A stretch of DNA of 64,000 bases, taken from Brevibacillus brevis. GTDB taxonomy: Bacteria; Bacillota; Bacilli; Brevibacillales; Brevibacillaceae. A program made the translations under genes and the position numbers. Below, piece by piece: positions 33,088 to 42,562 of the stretch (position 1 is the first letter of the stretch; each line of letters opens with the position of its first letter). The stretch lies in contig NZ_CP041767.1 in the NCBI RefSeq assembly GCF_022026395.1, forward strand, positions 6,092,480 to 6,156,479, read 5' to 3'. The notes under the pieces are model-generated. The model saw only the letters and a list, made by a program, of their open reading frames with translations, made no database searches and was not told the origin of the DNA.

Positions 33088-34374
33088 TTATCCGTAAATG
33101 CCACGGACAACGACAGTTTGTTCACGATCTGGTCCTACGGAGAAGATCGACATTGGAATACCAGTCAGTTGCGTGATGCGCTCAATGTAGTGACGAGCGT
33201 TTTCTGGCAAGTCGTTCAGATTGCGAACGCCTGTAATATCCTCTGTCCAACCTGGCAGTTCCTCATAAACTGGCTCGCATTTCGCCAGCAGGTTGAGGTT
33301 CGCCGGGAACGACTCGATGATTTCACCATTGTATTTGTACGCTGTGCAAATACGCAGTGTCTCAATGCCAGACAAGGTATCCAGCTTGGTGATCGCCAAA
33401 CCAGTGATACCGCTGACGCGACGAGCATGACGAACAACTACACTATCAAACCAGCCTACGCGGCGTGGACGACCTGTTGTTGTACCATATTCGAAGCCAA
33501 CCTCACGAATATGATCGCCAGTAGCATCATTCAGCTCAGTCAGGAAAGGACCGTCACCTACACGCGTCGTGTAAGCTTTTGCCACCCCGATTACTTGGTG
33601 AATCTTGGTTGGTCCTACACCAGAACCAATAGTCACACCACCCGCGATTGGGTTGGAGGACGTTACGTAAGGATACGTACCTTGGTCAATATCGAGCAAT
33701 ACGCCTTGTGCGCCTTCAAACAATACGCGGTTGCCGTTATCAATGGAGTCATTGAGGACAACAGATGTATCAGCTACGTAAGGACGAATGATTTCTGCCA
33801 GAGCCAAGTATTCATCCAGAATTTCTTGAAGCTCAAAGCCAGTTGTGTTGTACAGCTTCTCCAGCAGCAAGTTCTTCTCTGCCAGGTTGCGCTCGAGCTT
33901 GCGAGCAAACTCATCGCGATCCAACAAATCAGCGATACGAATACCGATACGTGCTGCTTTATCCATGTATGCAGGTCCGATACCTTTACGGGTCGTACCG
34001 ATTTTGTTAGCACCGCGGCTATCTTCCTCTACGCCATCCAGCTTGATGTGGTACGGCAGAATCACATGTGCGCGATCACTGATTTTCAAATTGCTTGTAG
34101 AAAAACCGAAGCTGTGAATGTACTCCAGTTCTTTTACCAATGCTTTCGGATCGATTACCATACCGTTTCCGATTACGCAGGTCTTGTCACTATAAAAAAT
34201 TCCGGATGGAATCAAATGCAGCTTATACTTGTTACCATCAAAAATAATGGTATGGCCTGCGTTGTTACCGCCTTGATAACGAGCCACTACCTCTGCACTT
34301 TCAGCTAGATAGTCTGTAATTTTACCTTTACCTTCATCGCCCCACTGGGTTCCGACGACAACGACTGTTGACAT
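33088..34374 (-). CDS. purA: Adenylosuccinate synthetase
   Basis: The 428-aa enzyme catalyses the GTP-dependent ligation of IMP and aspartate to adenylosuccinate, the first committed step to AMP. The GTP-loop GTQWGDEGKGKITD, NNAGHTI with catalytic His, the IMP-binding TTRKGIGPAYMDKAAR and the C-terminal TTTGRPRRVGWFD are all present. It is full length. Two PurR boxes lie upstream, as in Bacillus purA. It ends at its own terminator. Confidence 0.98.
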   Translation of the reverse strand: MSTVVVVGTQWGDEGKGKITDYLAESAEVVARYQGGNNAGHTIIFDGNKYKLHLIPSGIFYSDKTCVIGNGMVIDPKALVKELEYIHSFGFSTSNLKISDRAHVILPYHIKLDGVEEDSRGANKIGTTRKGIGPAYMDKAARIGIRIADLLDRDEFARKLERNLAEKNLLLEKLYNTTGFELQEILDEYLALAEIIRPYVADTSVVLNDSIDNGNRVLFEGAQGVLLDIDQGTYPYVTSSNPIAGGVTIGSGVGPTKIHQVIGVAKAYTTRVGDGPFLTELNDATGDHIREVGFEYGTTTGRPRRVGWFDSVVVRHARRVSGITGLAITKLDTLSGIETLRICTAYKYNGEIIESFPANLNLLAKCEPVYEELPGWTEDITGVRNLNDLPENARHYIERITQLTGIPMSIFSVGPDREQTVVVRGIYG

Positions 34375-34458
34375 CGAAAAACACCTCCTGATATTATCAT
34401 GTCTTTTCGGGCCTGAAACAATCTAAGTTTACTAAACGAGACTCCCCATGTCAACGCT

Positions 34459-34502
34459 AAATACGAACATTCATATTGTTAGTTCTTAATATGTTCGGCA
34501 AT
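34459..34502. promoter_or_regulatory. PurR operator (two inverted PurBoxes) upstream of purA
   Basis: AAATACGAACATT on plus (34459-34471) and ATTGCCGAACATA on minus (34490-34502) match the PurBox consensus AWWWCCGAACWWT at 12 and 11 of 13 positions, in inverted orientation. They lie 85-130 bp upstream of the purA start. Confidence 0.75.
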
Positions 34503-34509
34503 TCAATAT

Positions 34510-34540
34510 AGAAAAAAAAGCCGGAATATCTCCGGCTTTT
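34510..34540 (-). terminator. dnaB intrinsic terminator
   Basis: AAGCCGGA/TCCGGCTT stem with a 5-base loop and an eight-T tail on minus, 16 bases after the helicase stop codon. Confidence 0.92.
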
Positions 34541-34555
34541 CTTCCATTCCAACTA

Positions 34556-35905
34556 TTAACCTGCTTGATTTCGAAAGCGATGATCCAAGTTAACGAATTT
34601 GTTGAATTCTTTCAGGAACGCCAACTCCACCGTTCCGGTTGGGCCGTTACGCTGTTTGGCGATAATGACTTCGATGACATTCTTGTTCTCTGTTTCCTTG
34701 TCATAGTAGTCATCACGGTACAAGAAGGCAACGATATCGGCGTCCTGCTCAATCGAACCCGATTCACGGATATCAGACATCATCGGTCGCTTGTCCTGCC
34801 GTTGCTCTACACCACGGCTCAACTGCGACAGGGCGATAACCGGCACGTTCAGCTCACGCGCGATCCCTTTTAGCGTACGAGAGATCTCAGATACTTCCTG
34901 CTGACGGTTATCTCCTTTGCCTCGTCCATGAATCAGCTGAAGGTAATCGATCAGGATCAAGCCCAAGCCCTTCTCTGTCTGAAGGCGACGGCATTTCGCC
35001 CGGATGTCCTGTACAGTAACCCCCGGTGAATCATCGATGTAAATCGGCGCTTTCGCCAGCGTACCAATTGCCATCGTCAACTTTTGCCAATCGTCTTCCT
35101 CCAATGTACCGGAACGCATCCGGGACGCATCCAGATTGCCCTCCGCACAAATCATACGCTGAACCAGCTGAGAAGCACCCATCTCCAAGGAGAAGATGGC
35201 TACGGTCTCTCCTGCACGGGCTGCTACGTTTTGCGCGAGATTCAAGGCAAAAGCCGTCTTCCCTACAGAAGGACGGGCTGCCAAGATAATCAGGTCACTG
35301 CGCTGCAATCCTGCTGTCATCTTGTCCAAATCCGTATATCCCGTAGAAATCCCCGTAATATCACCGCGTCGCTGACTCAAAAACTCAATCCGCTCATACG
35401 TTTCCAGAAGGGCATCACGAATCGGTGTAAAACCGCCACTGTTGCGATTTTGACCGATCTCCATGATGTACTTCTCCGCATCCGCGATGATCTGCGTGAC
35501 ATCATCCTCACGGGAGTATCCGTCATTGGCAATCTTCGTAGCTGTATGAATCAATCGCCGAAGCAGCGATTTTTCTTCTACGATTTTTGCGTAGTATTCG
35601 ATGTTGGCTGCCGTTGGAACAGAGCTGGCAATTTCCGTGAGATACGTAACCCCACCGACTTCATCCAACAGCTTGTGATCCTGTAAATCCGCTGTAACAG
35701 TAACCAGATCGACAGGTTCGCCTTTTTCATACAGGTCCACCATCGTTTGAAAGATGCGCTGATGCGCTGTCTTGTAAAAATCCTCCGGACGGAGAATTTC
35801 AATGGCCGTGATTAAAGCTTCCTTAGACAAGAACACGGCACCCAGTACCGATTGTTCCGCTTCCTTGTTCTGTGGCGGCACACGATCCAAAAACAGGTCG
35901 CTCAC
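34556..35905 (-). CDS. dnaB: Replicative DNA helicase (DnaB family; Bacillus DnaC)
   Basis: The 449-aa hexameric 5'-3' helicase shows an N-terminal helical domain (NKEAEQSVLGAVFLSKEAL), Walker A in AARPSVGKTAFALNLAQ, Walker B-like LILIDYLQLIHG and the C-terminal DnaB motif NGPTGTVELAFLKEFNKF. It unwinds the fork and recruits primase. It is the end of the rplI-dnaB run; rplI lies 24 bases before its start. Confidence 0.97.
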   Translation of the reverse strand: MSDLFLDRVPPQNKEAEQSVLGAVFLSKEALITAIEILRPEDFYKTAHQRIFQTMVDLYEKGEPVDLVTVTADLQDHKLLDEVGGVTYLTEIASSVPTAANIEYYAKIVEEKSLLRRLIHTATKIANDGYSREDDVTQIIADAEKYIMEIGQNRNSGGFTPIRDALLETYERIEFLSQRRGDITGISTGYTDLDKMTAGLQRSDLIILAARPSVGKTAFALNLAQNVAARAGETVAIFSLEMGASQLVQRMICAEGNLDASRMRSGTLEEDDWQKLTMAIGTLAKAPIYIDDSPGVTVQDIRAKCRRLQTEKGLGLILIDYLQLIHGRGKGDNRQQEVSEISRTLKGIARELNVPVIALSQLSRGVEQRQDKRPMMSDIRESGSIEQDADIVAFLYRDDYYDKETENKNVIEVIIAKQRNGPTGTVELAFLKEFNKFVNLDHRFRNQAG

Positions 35906-35929
35906 GTCACACCCCCCACAATTGAGACA

Positions 35930-36373
35930 TTATTCTTCCACAACGTGTACTTTCAGAGTAACCGTTACTTCGTTGTGCAGTTTTACTTTAATTTGCGTCA
36001 CGCCCAAAGCACGGATTGCATCCATTTCGAGCTTACGCTTGTCTACTTTGATTTTAAACTGATCTTCCAGCGCTTGCGCTACTTGTTTGCTGGAAATTGC
36101 ACCGAACAAGCGTCCGCCTTCGCCTGCTTTTCCTGTTACTTTCACTGTCAGCTCTTCCAGCTTTTTGCCGAGCTCCTGAGCATCCAGCTTTTCTTGCTCC
36201 TTGCGCTTATCTTCGCTGCGCTTTTGAGCGTCGAGCGTTTTCACGTTGCTATCTGTCGCTTCTTTTACCAGCTTCTTTGGCAACAAGAAGTTGCGTACAT
36301 AGCCCTCTGACAAATCCTTAACTTCGCCTTTTTTCCCTTGGCCTTTTACATCTTGAAGAAAAATGACTTTCAT
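35930..36373 (-). CDS. rplI: 50S ribosomal protein L9
   Basis: The 147-aa protein binds 23S rRNA domain V. The N-terminal KVIFLQDVKGQGKKGEVKDL and GYVRNFLLPK are followed by the long connecting helix (TLDAQKRSEDKRKEQEKLDA) and the C-terminal domain GGRLFGAISSKQVAQAL. The second of two ATGs (36373) gives the usual N-terminus; GGGGGAAACG precedes it. It is close behind gdpP on the same strand. Confidence 0.97.
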   Translation of the reverse strand: MKVIFLQDVKGQGKKGEVKDLSEGYVRNFLLPKKLVKEATDSNVKTLDAQKRSEDKRKEQEKLDAQELGKKLEELTVKVTGKAGEGGRLFGAISSKQVAQALEDQFKIKVDKRKLEMDAIRALGVTQIKVKLHNEVTVTLKVHVVEE

Positions 36374-36399
36374 CATCGTTTCCCCCTTTATATTTTGGC

Positions 36400-38337
36400 C
36401 TATACGACCGAGTCAATCGCTTCTTTCAAACGACGTGTAGCTTCTTTAATTGATATGCCTTGAATTTGTGTTGCAGCACCAGTGAGGTGACCGCCTCCAC
36501 CCAGCAGTTCCATGATCGACTGAACATTGATGTCGCCCAGTGAACGTCCACTGATCAAGATCGTATCATCGGATCGCTCTGCAACAACAAACGACGCCTG
36601 GATACCTGACAAAGTGAGTAGCTGCTCAGCAGCTTGCGCCACCTGTACCTGCGTGTAATCCTCGGACGGGTCGCCTATGGCAATCGCCATGTTGTCGCGG
36701 TACGTTTCCGTGTTCATGATAATTTTTGCTCGCTTCACATACTGTCCCAGATCTTCCTTCAACAGACGCTGGACGGCCGCGGTATCGGCCCCGTTACGAC
36801 GAAGGAAAGACGCCGCTTCAAAGGTCCGTGAACCTGTGCGGAAGGCAAAGCTTTTGGTATCCACCACAATTCCGGCTAACAGTGCCGTTGCAATCAGATT
36901 GTCGATATTCAATCGCTCACTCTGATATTGCAAGAGCTCCGTAACAAGCTCGGCAGTCGAAGAAGCATACGGTTCCAGATACAAGAGTACTGGCTCAATA
37001 AACTCCTCGGAACGTCGATGGTGGTCGATCACTACAATTCGGCTCGTTTCCGTCAACAGCTTCGGCTCAATCACCAGCGATGGTCGATGCGTATCGACGA
37101 CTACCAGCAATGTGCGACCGGAAATGAGTCGGATCGCCTGTTCTGGCGTGATAAAGGTCTCAGCCAACTCTTCATTGGCATAAATCTCCTTCATCAGACG
37201 CTCGACAGAATGATTGCCTTCGTCCATGACAATATAAGCCGTTTTGTTGTGCAGCTGCACAGCCTTCAATACACCAAGTGATGCCCCAATCGAATCCATG
37301 TCAGGTTGTTTATGCCCCATGACGATGACGTGCTCCGCCTCATGAATGAGATCACGCAAAGCATGTGCAATAACACGAGCCCGGACACGTGTCCGCTTTT
37401 CTACCGCATTCGATTTCCCACCGTAGAAAGTGAGCTTGTTGCCAATCTTGACAGCGCACTGGTCGCCACCGCGTCCCAATGCGATATCCAAGCTTGATTG
37501 CGCCATTTGTCCCAGCTCAATGTAAGTGGTGGCGGCCGCTCCAACCCCGATACTGAGCGTAATCGGAATTTTATTGTCCGCTGTCATCTCCCGTACCACA
37601 TCGAGAATATCAAATCGCGTCTCTTCCAATTTATCAAGTGCTTCCCGTTCCATCAGAGCCAAAAACTTGTCGGCCGTGATTCGGCGAAGATATATGCCAT
37701 GTTTGTTGGCCCACTCTGTAATCACACCAGCCACGCTTGTAGAGAGCAGCGTACGGCTCTGATCATCCATGACTTGTCCGACCTCGTCCAAATTGTCGAG
37801 GTGAATGATGGCAAGTGCAGCCTTTTCTCGATGGTAACGAGTCGTCAATTCTTTGAAGTCCGTAATGTCCTTGAAATACAAAAGGCGCTCATCGGATCGC
37901 ACAATGACCTCGTATACCCGCTCGTTATAAGTAAACTCCAGCCGTTTTTGCTCCGGCTTCCAAACCAGTTGGGGGAATACCTCTTGGAGGCTTTTCCCGA
38001 TCATGGATTCATCCCCGGACATATGCGTCATATACGGGTTTACCCACTCAATTGCCTTTTCCTCGTTGTATAAAAGAATTCCGATCGGCAGTTCCTGGAT
38101 AACGCCTTCTCCCGCCTTCTTCACGCGATGGGTTACCGTCGCCAAATACAGGCGCAAGTCTCGTTGGAACCCCTTTTCTGCTTGAAGAGCGTAAAGAACC
38201 AAGCCAATCAAGCAAATTATGCCGATCGCCCCGTACATCCAATGAAACAAGGTCAAAATCCCCAACAACAGCAAGCTAAAGCTGAGTGCCAGGACCATGT
38301 GCATCCCGTACCAACGCTTTAACAGGAACTTGGGCAT
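36400..38337 (-). CDS. gdpP: Cyclic-di-AMP phosphodiesterase GdpP (YybT)
   Basis: The 645-aa membrane enzyme has two N-terminal helices (HMVLALSFSLLLLGILTLF), a PAS domain (ILLYNEEKAIEWVNPYMTHM), a degenerate GGDEF domain and a C-terminal DHH/DHHA1 unit with VIVMGHKQPDMDSIGASLG, VIDHHRRSEEF and GGGGHLTGAATQI. It hydrolyses c-di-AMP and so affects cell wall and potassium balance. It lies 5 bases from yybS upstream and 24 from rplI downstream in the usual Bacillales order. Confidence 0.96.
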   Translation of the reverse strand: MPKFLLKRWYGMHMVLALSFSLLLLGILTLFHWMYGAIGIICLIGLVLYALQAEKGFQRDLRLYLATVTHRVKKAGEGVIQELPIGILLYNEEKAIEWVNPYMTHMSGDESMIGKSLQEVFPQLVWKPEQKRLEFTYNERVYEVIVRSDERLLYFKDITDFKELTTRYHREKAALAIIHLDNLDEVGQVMDDQSRTLLSTSVAGVITEWANKHGIYLRRITADKFLALMEREALDKLEETRFDILDVVREMTADNKIPITLSIGVGAAATTYIELGQMAQSSLDIALGRGGDQCAVKIGNKLTFYGGKSNAVEKRTRVRARVIAHALRDLIHEAEHVIVMGHKQPDMDSIGASLGVLKAVQLHNKTAYIVMDEGNHSVERLMKEIYANEELAETFITPEQAIRLISGRTLLVVVDTHRPSLVIEPKLLTETSRIVVIDHHRRSEEFIEPVLLYLEPYASSTAELVTELLQYQSERLNIDNLIATALLAGIVVDTKSFAFRTGSRTFEAASFLRRNGADTAAVQRLLKEDLGQYVKRAKIIMNTETYRDNMAIAIGDPSEDYTQVQVAQAAEQLLTLSGIQASFVVAERSDDTILISGRSLGDINVQSIMELLGGGGHLTGAATQIQGISIKEATRRLKEAIDSVV

Positions 38338-38341
38338 TTCC

Positions 38342-39250
38342 TCAGCCCCTCTTCACTCTTGTTTCCAGTTTTTCACGCAAACGAATTCCTAGGTCAAATA
38401 TCCCTACTAGACTAAGTATAGTACTTAGGGGTGGAAAAATAAATAGACAGACAATAAGCACAGGAGTCAGTCTCTTCCAGCCGTACAAATAGGCTGCAAA
38501 TAGACAAAAACTCAAGCCTTGCAAAACAAAAATCGCATCCAGCATGACTTTCAGGTTCATCAAGGCGATTTCCCAAAACGTTCCCTGCATGCTTTCGGCA
38601 AACAACAAAAGACTAATCATCGCAATGAAGTAATAATAAAGCAATGATCGTGGGAAGCTCCATTCCCGAATGGGCTTCAATGCTGGAATCGGTCTACGCA
38701 GACGTCGTCCAATCAGACTCGCCAACCCATGAATAATGGCGCTCGATAAAAAGCTGAACATGACAAGACTCGTAGGCAAGACGATTTTGCCCAGTTCAAG
38801 AAGCTGATCAAACTGCTCTTTTGGCACCATTGCTGGACGTAGCTTAGCAACTTCTTGCGTGATGGCATTAAAATCAACGTTCATCCCGAATGCCATAAAT
38901 GCCATCATAGAAACGACACTTAAAAAGGCAACGCCTGCCCCTGCCACAATCGCCGAAAGAGCTGTTCCTTTTCTCGCATAAAAAATCCCCATGACTGAAC
39001 CCCAAACTGCACTTGAAAAAGCAAGTGTAGCCGCAAACGGACCCGTAATGATCCAGCCCAGAAACGTAAAGGCAAGGGAAATCCATACCATGTTACGTAC
39101 TGTTCGATTTACTGCCAAAAGGATAAAAGGCAGAGGTATCAGGAAACTGACGAGTCCTCCCAGTATGGTATATGTACCGAGAAACAGCAGCACCAGTGCG
39201 ATACCCAGCATAAGGGCATTTTCAGCCAAGTGTTTCGTTTTGGACGGCAT
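38342..39250 (-). CDS. yybS: YybS-family membrane protein (DUF2232)
   Basis: The 302-aa polytopic protein has about eight hydrophobic helices (NALMLGIALVLLFLGTYTIL, FTFLGWIITGPFAATLAF, IVLPTSLVMFSFLSSAIIHG, LLYYYFIAMISLLLF). DUF2232 proteins are related to substrate-binding ECF-like components, but the function is unknown. The gene order yybS-gdpP-rplI is conserved in Bacillales, and the three are probably one transcript. Confidence 0.9.
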   Translation of the reverse strand: MPSKTKHLAENALMLGIALVLLFLGTYTILGGLVSFLIPLPFILLAVNRTVRNMVWISLAFTFLGWIITGPFAATLAFSSAVWGSVMGIFYARKGTALSAIVAGAGVAFLSVVSMMAFMAFGMNVDFNAITQEVAKLRPAMVPKEQFDQLLELGKIVLPTSLVMFSFLSSAIIHGLASLIGRRLRRPIPALKPIREWSFPRSLLYYYFIAMISLLLFAESMQGTFWEIALMNLKVMLDAIFVLQGLSFCLFAAYLYGWKRLTPVLIVCLFIFPPLSTILSLVGIFDLGIRLREKLETRVKRG

Positions 39251-39301
39251 GTCAGCACCTCATTATTCATGTCTCATGTACACTATCCATAGAAAACTAT
39301 G

Positions 39302-39337
39302 GAAAAAAGAGGGCCACGCAATTGTGCCCCCCTTTTT
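39302..39337 (-). terminator. Terminator of the rpsF-ssb-rpsR operon
   Basis: On minus GGGGGGCAC/GTGGCCCTC with a 6-base loop is followed by TTTTTT, 15 bases after the rpsR stop. Confidence 0.85.
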
Positions 39338-39351
39338 ATAGCTTTTGCAAC

Positions 39352-39582
39352 TTATTCAGCAGTGTAAGGCAACAGTGCTACTTGACGGGATCGCTTGATT
39401 GCGATTGTCAGTGCACGTTGATACTTCGCAGAAGTACCAGTTACACGACGTGGCAAGATTTTGCCGCGCTCGCTGATGAACTTTTTCAGCAAGTCAACAT
39501 CTTTATAATCGATGTGCTTGATTTTGTTCACTTTAAAGAAGCATACTTTACGACGCTTATTAGGACGTCCTTTGCGTGCCAT
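39352..39582 (-). CDS. rpsR: 30S ribosomal protein S18
   Basis: The 76-aa protein forms a heterodimer with S6 on the platform of the 30S subunit. KVCFFKVNKIKHIDYKDVDL and the C-terminal GTSAKYQRALTIAIKRSRQV are diagnostic. Third gene of the rpsF-ssb-rpsR operon. Confidence 0.98.
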   Translation of the reverse strand: MARKGRPNKRRKVCFFKVNKIKHIDYKDVDLLKKFISERGKILPRRVTGTSAKYQRALTIAIKRSRQVALLPYTAE

Positions 39583-39622
39583 GATAGTCCCTCCCTCTTA
39601 GGAATGTGAAAGTTATACGATA

Positions 39623-40102
39623 CTAGAACGGCAAGTCATCATCTGAAATGTTGATCGGCTTGCCTGCACTCGCGAAAGGATCACCAAACGGATCGTAGTC
39701 ATTGTTTCTTTGACCGGATGGTTTGTTACCGCCACCCATGCCAGGGCCTGGATCGTATCCTGAATTATCTCCGCCAGCTTCATTGCCTCGACCGCCCAAA
39801 AATTGAACGTTCTCCGCAACAACTTCCGTCACATATACTCTTTTACCTTCTTTATTATCGTAGGAGCGTGTTTGCATACGTCCTTCAATAGCTGCTTGTC
39901 TACCTTTACGCAAGTAGCTTGCGCACAGATCGGCAAGTTTTTGCCAAGCGACAATATTAATGAAGTCCGTTTCTCTCTCACCCGCTTGATTGGTGCGGGG
40001 ACGATTCACGGCCACAGTAAAAGTAGCAACGGCAACGCCATTTGGCGTGTAGCGAAGTTCTGGATCTTTCGTCAGGTTGCCGATGAGAATGACTTTATTC
40101 AT
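39623..40102 (-). CDS. ssb: Single-stranded DNA-binding protein
   Basis: The 159-aa protein has an N-terminal OB fold (MNKVILIGNLTKDPELRYTP, FINIVAWQKLADLCASYLRK), a Gly/Asn-rich linker and the acidic tip DDDLPF that recruits partner proteins. Located between rpsF and rpsR as in other Firmicutes. Confidence 0.98.
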   Translation of the reverse strand: MNKVILIGNLTKDPELRYTPNGVAVATFTVAVNRPRTNQAGERETDFINIVAWQKLADLCASYLRKGRQAAIEGRMQTRSYDNKEGKRVYVTEVVAENVQFLGGRGNEAGGDNSGYDPGPGMGGGNKPSGQRNNDYDPFGDPFASAGKPINISDDDLPF

Positions 40103-40131
40103 CTTGGTTCCCCCTCTGAACGCGACAATGA

Positions 40132-40419
40132 TTACTTCTCATCACGAACAAACATAAAGCGGATTACGTCGTCATTGATTTTCATCAGACGCTCAGCTTC
40201 CGCAACAGCATCGGAGTTCGCTTTGAAGTTCATCAAAACGTAGTAACCTTCACGGAACTTGTTGATTTCGTACGCAAGACGACGTTTACCCATTTCTTGA
40301 AGCTTGGAGATTTCTCCACCATAGTTAGTTACAACTTCGCTGTAACGAGCTACATTGGATTTTACTTTCTCTTCTTCAAGGTCTGGACGCAATACATACA
40401 TTACTTCGTATTGACGCAT
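40132..40419 (-). CDS. rpsF: 30S ribosomal protein S6
   Basis: The 95-aa protein starts RQYEVMYVLRPDLEEEKVKS and has the ferredoxin-like fold of S6. AAGGAGGTGAAAAGG precedes the ATG. A consensus promoter and a leader of about 100 bases lie upstream. That leader can form stems including GAGTGC/GCACTC and a GGGCCGC element, reminiscent of the S6:S18 autoregulatory site, but the fold was not computed. Confidence 0.98.
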   Translation of the reverse strand: MRQYEVMYVLRPDLEEEKVKSNVARYSEVVTNYGGEISKLQEMGKRRLAYEINKFREGYYVLMNFKANSDAVAEAERLMKINDDVIRFMFVRDEK

Positions 40420-40523
40420 ACCTTTTCACCTCCTTATGGACTTTGCGGCCCTAAACGGGCAAGGAGCGAGTGCTAAAAACGAAACGCACAATACATGCAC
40501 TCCATAAATACTCGCATTATCGT

Positions 40524-40552
40524 ATTATAGCAAAACGCCTATGCCGAATCAA
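40524..40552 (-). promoter_or_regulatory. Sigma-A promoter of rpsF-ssb-rpsR
   Basis: TTGATT (40547-40552) and TATAAT (40524-40529) are separated by exactly 17 bases on the minus strand, about 105 bases before the rpsF start. Confidence 0.85.
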
Positions 40553-40562
40553 GAATTTCGTA

Positions 40563-41663
40563 CTAAACGTTGAAGCGGAAATGCATAACATCTCCATCTG
40601 CCACTACGTACTCTTTCCCTTCAAGACGGTACTTCCCGCGATCTCTGGCTGCTGCCACAGAACCAGCATCTACCAGATCATCATACGCAATCACTTCCGC
40701 TCGAATGAAGCCGCGCTCAAAATCGGTATGAATCACGCCTGCCGCTCCTGGAGCCTTTGTACCCTGACGGATGGTCCAAGCGCGTACTTCTTGTACACCG
40801 GCTGTGAAGTACGTTACCAATCCCAGCAGCTTGTAAGCAGCACGAATCAATCGGTCGAGACCAGACTCAGAAAGTCCCAATTCTTCCAAAAACATTTCTT
40901 TGTCTTCGCCCTCGAGCTCAGCAATTTCTGCTTCTACTTTCGCGCTGATAACAACCACTTCTGCGCCTTCACTCGCTGCATGCTGGCGAACTGTTTGCAC
41001 ATGCGGGTTGCTGTCTGCATCGTTAATGCCATCTTCCGCTACGTTGCACACATACAGCATTGGCTTGATTGTCAGCAGATGCAAATCGCGAATCCATTTG
41101 CGCTCTTCATCATCGAGTTCTACACTGCGAGCAGATTGCCCCTCTTCAAATGCTGCTTTCAATTTCTCCAGCACGTCCAGCTCTTGTTTGGATTCCTTAT
41201 CGCCGGACTTCACTTTGCGTGCAATGCGGTCAATACGACGATCAACAGAGTCCAGATCAGCAAAAATCAGCTCCAGGTTGATTGTCTCGATATCGCTCAA
41301 AGGATCGACACGACCTGCTACGTGAGTAATGTTCTCATCTTCAAAGCAACGGACAACATGGGCAATCGCGTCCACTTCACGAATGTGTCCAAGGAATTGG
41401 TTGCCAAGTCCTTCGCCTCTGCTCGCGCCTTTTACCAAGCCTGCAATGTCTACGAATTCAAACGCAGTTGGAACTACCTTGTTTGGTACAACGATCTGTG
41501 TCAGCTTTTCCAGACGCGGATCTGGTACCTCTACGATCCCTACGTTCGGGTCAATCGTACAGAACGGGTAGTTAGCCGATTCAGCGCCCGCTTGTGTAAT
41601 AGCATTAAACAATGTCGATTTTCCTACGTTAGGAAGACCTACAATCCCGCATGATGCACCCAT
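40563..41663 (-). CDS. ychF: Obg-family ATPase YchF
   Basis: The 366-aa P-loop protein has IVGLPNVGKSTLFNAIT (G1), FVDIAGLVKGASRGEGLGNQ (G3) and the altered G4 typical of ATP-preferring YchF, plus a coiled-coil insertion and a C-terminal TGS domain (VIHTDFERGFIRAEVIAYDD). It binds ribosomes and modulates stress responses. Its stop lies 11 bases from the rpsF promoter. Confidence 0.97.
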   Translation of the reverse strand: MGASCGIVGLPNVGKSTLFNAITQAGAESANYPFCTIDPNVGIVEVPDPRLEKLTQIVVPNKVVPTAFEFVDIAGLVKGASRGEGLGNQFLGHIREVDAIAHVVRCFEDENITHVAGRVDPLSDIETINLELIFADLDSVDRRIDRIARKVKSGDKESKQELDVLEKLKAAFEEGQSARSVELDDEERKWIRDLHLLTIKPMLYVCNVAEDGINDADSNPHVQTVRQHAASEGAEVVVISAKVEAEIAELEGEDKEMFLEELGLSESGLDRLIRAAYKLLGLVTYFTAGVQEVRAWTIRQGTKAPGAAGVIHTDFERGFIRAEVIAYDDLVDAGSVAAARDRGKYRLEGKEYVVADGDVMHFRFNV

Positions 41664-41874
41664 CTATATACACTCCCTCATCATCATCCTGACATCCTTT
41701 TAAGTATATAGATTTGGTTTTCAGATTACAATTGTCTCCTTGTGGAAGCTTTTTTACTTGTCTCTTCCTGTGCTCATCATAGCTCCAGGTGGTGGGACAA
41801 AAAAAGAAATGCTAGACTAGACAAACAGAATCTGTTTGCTACGGTAAAATAAATGGTACGAGGTGACTACAAAA

Positions 41875-42498
41875 ATGAAGCTCTTACTCCTTGGTGCCAC
41901 TGGTCGCGTAGGAAGCCATATCCTCGACTATGCATTAAAAGATGGGCATGAAATAACCATTCTCGTTCGCTCGGCAGACAAGCTCCCTTATCTGGCTGCT
42001 GAAAATCTTCGTGTCCTGACCGGAAATGTTCTCGATCAAAAGGATGTTGCATCAGCCATGCGTGGTGTTGACGCGGTCATTAGCGCGCTCGGGACAGATA
42101 AAGCGACGACGTTATCTGAAGGAACTCCCTATATTATTGAAGCAATGAAACATGAAGGCGTGTCACGCATTATAACAGTGGGCACCGCCGGCATCTTGCA
42201 AAGCAGAGTTTCTCCTGACCTGCTCCGCTATCAATCCAGTGAGTCCAGACAAAAATTGACGCGTGCTGCCGAGGAACATCACAAGGCATTCTCGCTCTTG
42301 GAACAGTCTGAGCTCAATTGGACTATTGTTTGCCCGACTTATTTGCCAGATGGCGAGTATACAGGCACTTACCGGGTCGAGGCTCACCAGTTGCCTGTAG
42401 ATGGGATGCAAATTTCCGTTCCGGATACGGCGGAGTTTACGTATCAGCAGCTTTCTACTTCCGAGTACGTGCGAGCGAGAGTCGGCATTGCCTACTGA
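41875..42498 (+). CDS. NAD(P)-binding SDR / NmrA-like protein
   Basis: The 207-aa atypical short-chain dehydrogenase fold has GATGRVGSHILDYAL (dinucleotide loop), VLTGNVLDQKDVASAMRGVD and AVISALG. It is similar to flavin/biliverdin reductase-like NAD(P)H-binding proteins; the substrate is unknown. ATG 41875 follows GAGGTG. It is divergent from ychF and ends at a bidirectional terminator shared with pepF. Confidence 0.85.
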   Translation: MKLLLLGATGRVGSHILDYALKDGHEITILVRSADKLPYLAAENLRVLTGNVLDQKDVASAMRGVDAVISALGTDKATTLSEGTPYIIEAMKHEGVSRIITVGTAGILQSRVSPDLLRYQSSESRQKLTRAAEEHHKAFSLLEQSELNWTIVCPTYLPDGEYTGTYRVEAHQLPVDGMQISVPDTAEFTYQQLSTSEYVRARVGIAY

Positions 42499-42504
42499 TA
42501 CATA

Positions 42505-42548
42505 CAAAAAAACAGGCTCCTATCCGTAATGGAAGGGAGCCTGTTTTG
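42505..42548. terminator. Bidirectional terminator between convergent genes
   Basis: AAACAGGCTCC/GGAGCCTGTTT stem of 11 bp with T-runs on both strands, between the SDR gene and pepF. Confidence 0.9.
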
Positions 42549-42562
42549 CTTCTATTGCTTCT

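Noticed and set aside
32737..34308. Long plus-strand open frame of 523 codons
   Set aside because: Complementary shadow of purA and its small neighbour; it has no homology-like sequence and the opposite strand encodes clear conserved proteins.
40470..41654. Long plus-strand open frame opposite ychF
   Set aside because: Shadow of a conserved GTPase-family gene; its translation is low-complexity and unlike a protein.
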